DNA of 64,000 nt from an uncultured Clostridia bacterium. Its GTDB lineage: Bacteria > Bacillota > Clostridia > Christensenellales > UBA3700. The notes beneath the pieces are model-generated. The model was not told the DNA's origin. It did no database searches and worked only from the letters and a program-made list of their open reading frames with translations. Shown here piece after piece: positions 20,463 through 29,800 of this stretch. The DNA is taken from assembly GCA_947037025.1 (NCBI GenBank), contig CAMQSU010000002.1:45835-109834 (forward strand). Reading direction: 5' to 3'. A program made the position numbers and the translations under genes. Each line of letters starts with the position of its first letter. The stretch's first letter is position 1.

Positions 20463-21146
20463 ATGAAATACATTATTTATGCCGTTGATGACGATGAGAG
20501 TATAAGAGATTTATACAAATATACATTTGAGCCACTAGGATATGACTGCCGCACATTTAATTCTGCAGAGGATATGTTCAAAGCTCTTAGTGACGTAGTT
20601 CCACATATTGTTTTGATGGATGTAATGTTACCAGGAATGGATGGTATTACAGCAGTTAGAAAAATAAAAGAGTCACATCCAAACATAGCTATTATTGTAG
20701 TTAGTGCAAAGGGTGATGAGATTAATAAAGTTCGTGGTCTTGATGAGGGCGCAGACGATTATTTGCCAAAGCCATTTGGCGTACTTGAGCTAGTTGCGAG
20801 AGTAAAAGTTAATCTACGCAAGTTTATGTCAAGCGAGGATGCAGCAATTATCGAGTGTGGAGAAATTATTTTAAACAATAATGAGCACGTAGTTACCGTT
20901 GCAGGAGCTGTTATCACATTCACACTAAAAGAATACAATCTACTTAAATTATTGATGAGTAAAGTTGATAATGTGGTACCTCGTGAGATTATACTTAACG
21001 AAGTATGGGGTTTCGAATATTTTGGAGAAACTCGTACATTAGATATGCATATTAAATCATTACGTAGCAAGATATCAGAAGCTACTAGTTATCAATACAT
21101 ACAGACAATAAGAGGTGTCGGCTACAAACTTATTTCGCTTAAATGA
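20463..21146 (+). CDS. OmpR/PhoB-family response regulator
   Basis: 227 residues. Receiver domain 1 to about 120 with acidic pocket VDDDES, phospho-acceptor Asp53 in LMDVMLPGMDG, and Lys in LPKPFG; winged-helix DNA-binding domain about 130-227 with TLKEYNLLKLLM and RTLDMHIKSLRSKI...YIQTIRGVGYKL. Similar in layout to PhoP/WalR. ATG 20463 has GAGGGG at 20454-20459. It overlaps the kinase gene by 4 bases (ATGA), so the two are coupled. Regulon unknown; phosphate or cell-envelope control would be typical but is not shown. Confidence 0.95.
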   Translation: MKYIIYAVDDDESIRDLYKYTFEPLGYDCRTFNSAEDMFKALSDVVPHIVLMDVMLPGMDGITAVRKIKESHPNIAIIVVSAKGDEINKVRGLDEGADDYLPKPFGVLELVARVKVNLRKFMSSEDAAIIECGEIILNNNEHVVTVAGAVITFTLKEYNLLKLLMSKVDNVVPREIILNEVWGFEYFGETRTLDMHIKSLRSKISEATSYQYIQTIRGVGYKLISLK

Positions 21147-22954
21147 AGCGTTTAGTTGCTAACAAAATTCTTATAATTACATTGCTCGCATTGTTTATCT
21201 TTGCGAGCTTTTCTGTGATAATGATTACATATCTTAACAACAAGATGGTTGGTGAAAATATTAAACATTTTTCAACTATGTATGCAAGTAAAGTTGAGAA
21301 AGTCGGAATTGATGTAGATATAAATACGGAAGAAGGATATATGTCAATTACTCCACATTTGAAAAATATTGTTAGGGAAGTTCATATAGATTCATTTAGA
21401 GTTACAATAGCAAATATTGACGGCTCAGTGCTTGCTGATAACGGCGAAGCTGGAGAGTCTGTGAGTCTGAATATTGCAGCTGAAAAGGGCTTTAGTGAAG
21501 CACAAAATTCAGATAGTGAAACATATATTAGATCTTCTGATTATTACAGTGACAAGATAATATGTAGTTATAAATATGTATTAAATAGTGAATATGATGA
21601 GGCGTTTGTCGTAAGAGTAGAAATGGCTCTAAACTATGATAGTTCTTATTTTATAATGATAGTATTAATCATACCGCTTGCATTATTGATAGTAATGCTT
21701 GGTTCATATTTAGCGGTAAAAGGGTTGCTAGAAGAGTCAGTTAATCCTTTGCTTGGAATCCACAGAAACCTAATTGATTTAAGTAATGGTGAGTATAACA
21801 AGTACGAAGTTAAAACTAAGTATCGAGAAATTCAGCGTATTGTAGATGAGGTTAACACTGTAGGTATTAAAATCGCACAGAGTTTCAAATTCTTAAATTA
21901 CGAGCGAGAGAAGTCAAGGTTCATTCTAGATAACATGAATCAAGGAATTATGGCAATATCTCCAGAAGGAACATTACTTATAATGAATAGGTCATGCAAA
22001 GAGTTACTAGGCAGTTCGGAAGCATTATTAGGTGAAAATCTATCTCAAATGATACCTGACAAAAGTTTATTAGATATGATCACAAAAGCAATAGAAGTTA
22101 GCGAGGACTTAATCTTTGAGTATGAAGTATCTCCGGAAAAGATATATTCTATTGAACTGCAGCAAGTAGAAGAAAATTGGTTTGATGATAAGCTCGGAAA
22201 GATTACACTAGTAACATTTAATGATGTAACTGCGGAAAGTCTATCTGCAGAAATCAGAAGTGAATTCTTTGCAAATGCTTCGCATGAGCTTAGAACGCCG
22301 TTGACTGCAATAAAAGGATTTAGTGAGTTGCTTTCTATGGCGAGTGGAGATGAGCTTTCAACAAAATGTTCAAGCGAAATAAGCAAAAATACTGATAAAA
22401 TGCTAGGATTAATATCTGACATGTTAGAAATCTCAAAAATGGATGCAAAGTTAGATTATGAAAACTTAACAATTATTGACTTAACTAAAGTAGCTGCAGA
22501 GGTTATAAATAAAATTGAATCTATAGCAATCGGAAAAAACGTTACTGTATCATTAACAGGTAGTGGTGAAGTCGTTGGTGTAGATAATTATTTAGAGGAA
22601 TTATTAACTAATCTAATTGATAATGCTATTAAGTATAATAAGGAAGGCGGAAAAGTTGATGTATCTATAGTAACAAATACGAAAGGTGTAACATTAACAG
22701 TCGAGGATAACGGTATAGGTATTGCTAATAGACATCAAGCTCGTATATTCGAAAGATTTTACAGAGTAGATAAAGGTCGAGATAGAAGAGTTGAGTCTAG
22801 TGGACTAGGACTTGCTATCGTTAAAAATATTGTTAATTTGCATAGGGCAAAAATAGGCATGTCAAGTAAAGTTGGAGTTGGTACTAAGTTTATAATAACT
22901 TTCCCATCAGCGCAGAATTTTGACTCAGTGTTTATAAATAAAGGAAACGAATAA
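21143..22954 (+). CDS. PAS-containing sensor histidine kinase (PhoR/WalK-like)
   Basis: 603 residues. Membrane segment 1 (about 8-30), an extracellular sensor region (about 31-170), membrane segment 2 (about 173-195), a HAMP-like linker, a PAS domain (about 255-340, FILDNMNQGIMAISPEGTLL), HisKA with the phospho-acceptor His381 in FANASHELRTPLTAIKGFSE, and the HATPase with N-box LIDNAIKYNKEGG, VEDNGIGI and SSGLGLAIVKNIV. It starts in the stop codon of the response regulator gene and ends before a strong terminator, so the two genes form the operon. Confidence 0.95.
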   Translation: MKRLVANKILIITLLALFIFASFSVIMITYLNNKMVGENIKHFSTMYASKVEKVGIDVDINTEEGYMSITPHLKNIVREVHIDSFRVTIANIDGSVLADNGEAGESVSLNIAAEKGFSEAQNSDSETYIRSSDYYSDKIICSYKYVLNSEYDEAFVVRVEMALNYDSSYFIMIVLIIPLALLIVMLGSYLAVKGLLEESVNPLLGIHRNLIDLSNGEYNKYEVKTKYREIQRIVDEVNTVGIKIAQSFKFLNYEREKSRFILDNMNQGIMAISPEGTLLIMNRSCKELLGSSEALLGENLSQMIPDKSLLDMITKAIEVSEDLIFEYEVSPEKIYSIELQQVEENWFDDKLGKITLVTFNDVTAESLSAEIRSEFFANASHELRTPLTAIKGFSELLSMASGDELSTKCSSEISKNTDKMLGLISDMLEISKMDAKLDYENLTIIDLTKVAAEVINKIESIAIGKNVTVSLTGSGEVVGVDNYLEELLTNLIDNAIKYNKEGGKVDVSIVTNTKGVTLTVEDNGIGIANRHQARIFERFYRVDKGRDRRVESSGLGLAIVKNIVNLHRAKIGMSSKVGVGTKFIITFPSAQNFDSVFINKGNE

Positions 22955-22977
22955 CATAGCAATTATTAACTATAATA

Positions 22978-23013
22978 AAAATGCACTATCAGATAACTGA
23001 TAGTGCATTTTTT
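22978..23013 (+). terminator. Terminator of the two-component operon
   Basis: 15-bp perfect stem with ATAA loop (22978-22992 with 22997-23011) and a T-run. Confidence 0.92.
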
Positions 23014-23014
23014 C

Positions 23015-23063
23015 ATGCTTAGTATAACGCAAGTGATTATGCTTTAGTATAACGCAAGTGATT
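23015..23063. repeat. Two-copy 24/25-bp direct repeat
   Basis: ATGCTT(T)AGTATAACGC plus AAGTGATT occurs at 23015-23038 and again at 23039-23063, differing by one inserted T. Confidence 0.85.
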
Positions 23064-23129
23064 GAGCTTGCAAGCATAGTTGTTTTACCATTTGAAATAT
23101 TTATAATATAGATAGCTGTTTGAATTACT

Positions 23130-23262
23130 CCACTTGCTGTGGGGTGTCCACGCTATGTTGATAAAGTCGCGTATATGTGATTATATCCACTAATAGTGGA
23201 TTAAAGCTTGTATTATCACTATTAATAGGCTGTTTATGTAAAACACTATCCACGGTCTGTGG
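23130..23262. repeat. Three CCAC-N5-GTGG palindromes downstream of the WYL regulator gene
   Basis: CCAC-TTGCT-GTGG (23130-23142), CCAC-TAATA-GTGG with flanking AT/AT (23187-23199) and CCAC-GGTCT-GTGG with flanking TAT/ATA (23250-23262). Centres are 57 and 63 bases apart. The third is the core of a terminator-like stem. Confidence 0.75.
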
Positions 23263-23268
23263 ATAGTG
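23244..23268 (-). terminator. Probable terminator of the WYL regulator gene
   Basis: 10-bp stem CACTATCCAC/GTGGATAGTG with 5-base loop; on the minus strand it is followed by TTTTAC. Confidence 0.65.
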
Positions 23269-23307
23269 AAAAGGTATATTTTGCATTGATTAACTATAAT
23301 ATCAATA

Positions 23308-24198
23308 CTATATTTTGCTATTATACTCCTCAATAAGTAGTTTTGGTTCAATAATTGTTATTTCATCTCCAAAAGAAAGCAGTTTATATATTAAATCATT
23401 ATCTAAATATCTTTCTGCTGAAGCAATGTATTTTCCATCGTCAGTCTTCTTAACTGACTCTATGCCTAACCATTCTTCCACATCATATTTAATATGTGGA
23501 GAGATATTAATTATTAAATTGATTAATTGTTTTCCATCATTAAAGTCAAACTTCCATGATTTTTCATAGTTGGTTATAGGTGTAAATGTTTTGCATAAAG
23601 TAGTAAGATTTATTATCCTACTTAGTTTAAATACTCGCAGGTCGCATTTCATCATGCAGTAAGCGTAAATGTACCACTCGTTATTATTAAGGACAAAGTT
23701 AAGAGGACGAATAGTTCTACTAGTTGATCTGTCGCTTCGTCCTACATAAGTAATGCTTACTTCTAGTAGATTATTAATTGCAAACTCTAGCGAGGTGATT
23801 CTGGCCGTAAGTTTACTATTAGCATCAAGTCCATCTTGGATATATAGGCTAGAAGAAGAAATATTTTGTTGTAATGTGCAGTTTACGCTGCCAATTTTTG
23901 ATATTAAGTTAGAGTATTTTATTTTGTCAATTTCACTAGATATGTTAATTGATATATCACGCAAAAACTCCATTTCTGAGCGTGCAAAAGTAGTACTAGC
24001 CAGTTTATATTCCTCGCCTATACAGATGCCGCCACCTTTTCCATTTTTAGCATAAACTGGCACGCCCGCACAGCTAAGAACATCAACATATCTGTATATA
24101 GTACGAGTGGAAACGCCTAAAAGTTTTGCAAGGTAGCTAGCTGTCACAATTTTTTTATCTAGTAATTGAGTTAACATAGTCATTATTTTCTCTATCAT
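23308..24198 (-). CDS. WYL-domain transcriptional regulator (HTH_11 + WYL)
   Basis: 296 residues. N-terminal winged helix (LLDKKIVTASYLAKLLGVST through RTIYRYVDVLSCAGVPVYA, about 14-50), then a region with a GGGICIGEEYKL wing, then a WYL ligand-sensing domain (about 140-215: WYIYAYCMMKCDLRVFKLSR) and a WCX-like C-terminal extension (about 220-296). Such proteins sense small ligands or nucleic acid and regulate transcription. ATG 24198 was chosen because GAGGTG lies 4 bases upstream; a TTG at 24210 overlaps that site. It is transcribed away from ygiQ. Its promoter spacer holds the palindrome ACTATATAGT, a candidate self-operator. Confidence 0.9.
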   Translation of the reverse strand: MIEKIMTMLTQLLDKKIVTASYLAKLLGVSTRTIYRYVDVLSCAGVPVYAKNGKGGGICIGEEYKLASTTFARSEMEFLRDISINISSEIDKIKYSNLISKIGSVNCTLQQNISSSSLYIQDGLDANSKLTARITSLEFAINNLLEVSITYVGRSDRSTSRTIRPLNFVLNNNEWYIYAYCMMKCDLRVFKLSRIINLTTLCKTFTPITNYEKSWKFDFNDGKQLINLIINISPHIKYDVEEWLGIESVKKTDDGKYIASAERYLDNDLIYKLLSFGDEITIIEPKLLIEEYNSKI

Positions 24199-24213
24199 TA
24201 AACACCTCAATAC

Positions 24214-24242
24214 ATTTTACTATATAGTGGAGGTTAAGTCAA
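24214..24242 (-). promoter_or_regulatory. Promoter of the WYL gene with internal palindrome
   Basis: Minus strand: TTGACT (24237-24242), 17-base spacer, TAAAAT (24214-24219). The spacer contains palindromic ACTATATAGT (24219-24228) inside CCACTATATAGTAA, resembling the CCAC...GTGG palindromes downstream. Confidence 0.55.
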
Positions 24243-24330
24243 TAATTTGCATGAAATAATTGGCATTATATATTATATAGCACAAAAATCACATCTATTG
24301 TATATGATTTTGCCGTATGCGTGCGTATGC

Positions 24331-24359
24331 TTGACAGTTATAACCGCATGTGTTATTAT
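24331..24359 (+). promoter_or_regulatory. ygiQ promoter
   Basis: TTGACA (24331-24336), 17-base spacer, TATTAT (24354-24359). It lies inside the longest open frame, ruling out starts at or near 24247. Confidence 0.75.
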
Positions 24360-24375
24360 ATATGCGAGGTGCATA

Positions 24376-26610
24376 ATGAGTTTTTTACCGATAAAAAGAG
24401 AAGAGGCAGAATTGCCAGTAGACTTCGTATACGTAACGGGTGAGGCATATGTCGATCATCCGACATTTGGCACGGCTTTAATATCAAGAATGTTAGAGCA
24501 TTTTGGCTTTAGTGTCGGCATTGTATCGCAGCCGCAGTCCGCAGCAGCATACAAAGAGTTTGGCGAGCCTAAGATAGGATTTTTTGTGTCATCAGGAGTA
24601 GTAGATAGTATGGTAAATAACTATACTGTTGCTAAAATGAAGAGGAAAAAAGATGTATATAGCGAAGGTGCGGATGCGGGCAAACGCCCTGACCGTGCAG
24701 TTTCTGTATATAGTAAAATGATAAAAAGCATTTACCCTAACAGCACTGTCGTTATCGGCGGTATTGAAGCGTCGCTAAGGAGATTTGCTCATTACGATTA
24801 TTGGGCTGACAAGGTTATGCCAAGCATACTTGAGGATTCTAATGCAGATTTATTGATATATGGAATGGGCGAAGTACCAATTATAGAAATGTGCAAAATG
24901 CTAAAGAAAAACATACCATTAGCAAAAATCCGTGACTTAGACGGTACTTGTTATATGGATACTATTGATAATTTACCTAAACATGTTAAAGATAAAATGC
25001 AAAACCATACAGCATCGTTTTGCCCAACTTTCGAGGAAGTTAGCCGAGATAACAAGTCGTATGTAAAAGCATTTAATATGCAAGCTAAAAATATTGATCA
25101 TATAACAGGCAGCTTGCTAATGCAAAAGAGCGGTGATAAATATGTTGTACAGAATATACCGCAGCGCGCGTGCACTATAGATGAAATGGACATGGTATAT
25201 TCATTACCATATGAGCGTACGTATCATCCTAGCTATACTCGAGGAGTGCCCGCAATAGAGGAAGTTAAGTATTCAATAACCTCTCAAAGGGGCTGTTTTG
25301 GATCATGCAGTTATTGTGCAATAGCATATCATCAAGGCAGAGTTATACAAAAACGAAGCAAGAGCAGTATCGTGAGAGAAGTAGAGTTATTCTTACAAGA
25401 TAAAAGTTTCAAAGGATATGTACATGATGTAGGCGGCCCTACTGCCAACTTCAGAAACATATCATGCAAAAGTCAAACGAAAGTCGGCGTATGCCGCAAT
25501 AAAACGTGTATCGGCAGTGAGCCATGTTCAAGTCTTGAAGTATCGCACACTGAATATCTTGATTTATTACGCACATTGCGTGAGATGGAAGGTATTAAAA
25601 AGGTATTTATTCGCAGTGGTATCAGATATGACTACTTAATGATGGATAGAAGTGATGAATTTTTACATGAGCTGGTAAAACACCATGTTAGCGGACAGTT
25701 AAAAGTTGCACCAGAGCATACTGAAGATAGCGTTCTAAAGATAATGAACAAGCCTAAATTCAAGGTATATGAGGAATTTAAGGAAAGATTTGACAATATA
25801 ACAAGAAAATTAGGTAAAAAGCAGTATCTAGTTCCGTATTTAATTTCATCGCATCCAGGCTGTACTCTTAAAGATTCAGTAAGACTAGCGGTATATTTAA
25901 AGAGTATCGGATACATGCCGGAGCAAGTGCAGGATTTTTATCCAACACCTTCTACAAAGTCAACTTGTATGTATTATACGGGAATTAATCCAGATACAAT
26001 GGAAACGGTATTCGTACCAAAATCATACGAAGAGAAAAAAATGCAGCGTGCTTTGTTGCAATATAGAAAGAAGGAAAATTATGACACAGTCCATGAAGCA
26101 TTAGTGCTTGCAGGCAGACAAGACTTAATTGGGTTTAGCGAAAATTGTTTGATCAGACCAACTAAGGATGAAGCTATTGCAAATAATGGTGGAGGATTAG
26201 GAAAAACTAATCCATACAGGACACCAAAAAGCGGCATCAGAAATGGTAAAGCGAGTGCGTATTATGGAAAAGGCAACAACAAATCACCAATAAAACCATC
26301 TCGTGACACTAAGGATTTAATCGATGAAAGACTTGATACAGATTCGTCATATGGCAGAAGCGGCAGGGACAGCAAAGGCAAGACTACTGCTGATGGAGTA
26401 GTAATACCTAGAAAGCCAAGCACAAGGGGTGATTTTAAGGACGGCGCATCTTCAAGAGCGGGTAAAAATGCTGCACCAAAGTATCAAACTAATAGTAGGA
26501 CGGCACTAACAAATCTAGTATCTAGCAGAAGCGGTTCAGGTAATGGAAGCGGAGCAAGTAAAACTGGAAGAAGTGTTAATAGAACAGGTCAAAAATCTAC
26601 TAAAAGATAA
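24376..26610 (+). CDS. YgiQ-family radical SAM protein
   Basis: 744 residues. N-terminal B12-binding-like UPF0313 region (PVDFVYVTGEAYVDHPTFG), then a radical SAM core with the CX3CX2C motif GCFGSCSYCA (about 353-362), followed by the characteristic AYHQGRVIQKRSK and APEHTEDSVLKIMNKP. The last 180 residues are a Lys/Arg/Gly/Ser-rich, probably disordered tail. YgiQ proteins are widespread in anaerobes; their reaction is not established. ATG 24376 was chosen because GAGGTG (24366-24371) is well spaced and the promoter lies at 24331-24359; the open frame continues upstream with a hydrophobic stretch that would not be transcribed. A strong terminator follows. Confidence 0.92.
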   Translation: MSFLPIKREEAELPVDFVYVTGEAYVDHPTFGTALISRMLEHFGFSVGIVSQPQSAAAYKEFGEPKIGFFVSSGVVDSMVNNYTVAKMKRKKDVYSEGADAGKRPDRAVSVYSKMIKSIYPNSTVVIGGIEASLRRFAHYDYWADKVMPSILEDSNADLLIYGMGEVPIIEMCKMLKKNIPLAKIRDLDGTCYMDTIDNLPKHVKDKMQNHTASFCPTFEEVSRDNKSYVKAFNMQAKNIDHITGSLLMQKSGDKYVVQNIPQRACTIDEMDMVYSLPYERTYHPSYTRGVPAIEEVKYSITSQRGCFGSCSYCAIAYHQGRVIQKRSKSSIVREVELFLQDKSFKGYVHDVGGPTANFRNISCKSQTKVGVCRNKTCIGSEPCSSLEVSHTEYLDLLRTLREMEGIKKVFIRSGIRYDYLMMDRSDEFLHELVKHHVSGQLKVAPEHTEDSVLKIMNKPKFKVYEEFKERFDNITRKLGKKQYLVPYLISSHPGCTLKDSVRLAVYLKSIGYMPEQVQDFYPTPSTKSTCMYYTGINPDTMETVFVPKSYEEKKMQRALLQYRKKENYDTVHEALVLAGRQDLIGFSENCLIRPTKDEAIANNGGGLGKTNPYRTPKSGIRNGKASAYYGKGNNKSPIKPSRDTKDLIDERLDTDSSYGRSGRDSKGKTTADGVVIPRKPSTRGDFKDGASSRAGKNAAPKYQTNSRTALTNLVSSRSGSGNGSGASKTGRSVNRTGQKSTKR

Positions 26611-26668
26611 TGATATTAATATAATTATTTTATAGAACTGATAAAAAACACAACATAATAGTTAATAC

Positions 26669-26701
26669 AAAAAGCTGACTGTAATAAACAGTCAGCTTTT
26701 A
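26669..26701 (+). terminator. ygiQ terminator
   Basis: 13-bp stem (AAAAGCTGACTGT/ACAGTCAGCTTTT), 5-base AATAA loop, then TTTTATT. Confidence 0.9.
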
Positions 26702-26797
26702 TTATGCTAATTTCCTTGTGTATTATAATGATATAAAATGCACAGTGCAAATGATTAAAATAAAAAATGATAGTGCAGTGATAAATTTGCAAACAAA

Positions 26798-26857
26798 AAA
26801 TGCACCTTCCGCATCTAACATATTGATAGTCAATATATAAGTTGTGGTGGTGCATTT
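26798..26857 (-). terminator. Probable terminator of the large lipoprotein gene
   Basis: AAATGCACC (26798-26806) pairs with GGTGCATTT (26849-26857), enclosing an inner ATATTGA/TCAATAT hairpin; on the minus strand the stem is followed by TTTTTTGTTTG. Confidence 0.65.
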
Positions 26858-26886
26858 TATTTATTATATTGGATTAGGTGTAATAA

Positions 26887-29800
26887 TTACTCTCTATCTT
26901 TTTGATTAATGTCCTTACTTGAAGTAGTTGACTTACCAGTATCCGCTGTATCACGGTTATAAGCCTCTTTTCCTTTAGCAGTAACATCCTTCTTAGGGAA
27001 TAATCTTTCAAGAATCTTAAACTTTCTGAAAAGCAATACTATCATAGTAATGATAAGTAAACCACCAAGAATTCCTGAAGTGATATATAACCAAATTAGT
27101 GGGTCAGTATCATCAACTGCTGGATCAGGCTGTTTCTTAACATCAGCTTCAGTAAAGTGAGCACGGTGAGTGTTTTTAGTTACCTCAGTATTGTAAGTGC
27201 CCTCAGTGAAGTCAGCAACTGGGAACATAGCATTAAACTTATCTTGATCCATCTTAACGCCATCAACTTCAGCATCCATTTTAGTTATAGTTATATTATC
27301 AGCAAATACGAATCCAGAAACGTAATTATCTTCGCCTTCATCGCCTAGCTGTATGCTTAAGTCAACATCATCGATGTCAGCATTTTCGTCAGTCATAATA
27401 TAGTAAGAATATTTAACCCACTCATCATGAGCAACTTTAATACCTTTATCTTCATTAAGAGAGAACTCATAATTACTATTATGCAGTTTCAGATTAACAC
27501 TTGCAGTGGCACCTTCTGAAAGGTTAAAAGTTCTAACCCATAGACTAACTTCGTAGAACGATTCACCAACAAGAGAGTTACCAAGGTTAGTAGTGTAAGT
27601 GTATTCTGATTTCTCGTGGTTATTAATAACAAGAATATTCTCATTATCTTCACCCTCAACACCAGTACCATTAAGGTTAGGAACTGAGTTCATAATCTCG
27701 AATAATTCTGCCTCTGAGATATCTTCCGTATCAGTATCAGCACCACCGAACCAGTTACGATTGCTATGGTCACGATTGAATACGCCTGCTATTGATTTGT
27801 TTTTACCTTCTGGAGAATCTGAATCTTTGTGAGAACCAGACCAGTTGACAGGAGAGTCAAGAGTGTAATCTTCTTCAGATTTTGTAGTATTATCAAAAGT
27901 AGTAGTAGTGAAAGTTATAGATTGCATAGTTGGGAAAGCAGTCTCATCCTTTATGTCAACCATACCTTGCTCATATTCTTTTTCACCGATCTTAGTTATT
28001 GTAGGTATATCAAATAGAGCAGTAGACTTTTTGTCTATGTTTTCGTTAGGATTGATTGCTAGCTCTAAATAAGTACTAAAAGAATCAAAACCAGTCTCAA
28101 CGAAGAATTTATATTCAGTCCATTGTCCTGTCGTAATCTCATCAAGTGCAAAAGTTTGCAATTCATTTTTGCTAGAAGATTTTAATGTAATTGAAGCATT
28201 TCCTTTAGGAACATAAGCCCAAACACTTATCTCGTAGTATTGATTTTTATCAAGACTAACTGATGGAGAAGTGAATCCCCAAGCATCGCCCTCTTCATTT
28301 TCGTCTGGATCATTCAAAATTTCACCAGTATTGCTAATTGCAAGAACGTTTCTATTTTCTAATTTTAAAGCATCTGACATTCCAGCATATAAATCAGCAG
28401 GAATATTTGCACCAAATAAATTTTGCGTCTGCTTAGTATGAGGTATTTGAGTAGGATTGCCATTAATAAGTGTAGGATCACCAATATTGTAAATACCTGC
28501 ATTTAATCTATCTAGCTCATCACTTGAAGTGAAAGTCCAGCTCTTAGGAAGACCAAACAAGCCATCAGGATTAGTATCTAGGAAATCTTTCTCATCAAAT
28601 TTAATATCTGTAGGCTTTCCGTCAGTGACAGGACCTTTTCCTTTATTAATTAAGTTGTAGTTCTTTTCAGTACTAGCAATGTCTATGTTGTCAAATTCGT
28701 TATTAGATATTGAACCACCTGACTCACGCATTGAGTGTTTCTTAACAAAATCGCCGCTCTCGCTGTTATAGTCAGCGTAGTCCATAGGAACCATTGTGAC
28801 GCCCGATATAAATGCAGAACCTTTTACATGAGTATCTCCGCTAAGCTGAGTACCGCTACCAAGAACAAATTGGAAGTATAAATCAGAAGGATCAAAGTAA
28901 TCGCCTTCAACAAGGAAAACTAACTCTGTATATCCTGAGTTTGCACCAGCAACGCTATCAGAAATGTTTCTAGTGTTGAAATTATCAATAGAAGTCAACA
29001 TTTCATCATTAGGAGTAGGAAGAATGCTACCATCAGCTTTTTCATAAAGTTGTACAGTTACACCTTGATTTTTGTTAACAATATCAGTTTTAACCCACAT
29101 ACTTAATCTGTAGAAATGATTGGCTGCGACATTAGCATGTCCTGTATATCTGATAGAAGTCATCGTGCTTATTTGGTTATTTAAAACTAATAATTCAGCG
29201 ATTGTATCATAAGGTACTCCTGGATAAGCACCATATTTAGAAGTTTCCCAACCAGTTTCATTAGCAGCTACATTAACCATGCTACCACGATCAGCAAGAG
29301 CAAGTCCGCTATCTTTGTAATCTATGTGGCTATAACTTCCAGCCTTATTTTCATCTGTTAAAATTGTAGTACGAACTTCAGAAGCTAAATCAGCTTTCTG
29401 AGTATCTGAAGCGGCAGCGTATTCAGCATCAGCAGAAGCACCCTTGATAGGAGTTACAGTAATCTCGTCAAAGAAAGCAGTTCCTTGAACTAACTTATCT
29501 TTGTCATTTTTACCGCCAGTACCTAAACCAACTTCAAGGTAAAGGTCTTTATTTCTATTTGCATCAGGTTTGATATAAATAGAGAACTCAGTCCATTCAC
29601 CATCTTTCGTGCTTCTTAAGTTGTTATACATAATGATAGGGTCTTCATCTTTTTCAGTAGTAGTAGTTATCTTTATGTAAGCACCAGTATCGGCTTTTTC
29701 AAAATCCTTAGTAAGGATTTTCATAGTCAGCTTATAATAAGAATCAGAAGCAGCATTGAATCTAATCTTGCTATCAGAGCGGTAACCATAAGCAGTAGGC

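Noticed and set aside
24247..24375. N-terminal extension of ygiQ with a hydrophobic segment
   Set aside because: The promoter at 24331-24359 lies inside it and the ribosome site fits ATG 24376.
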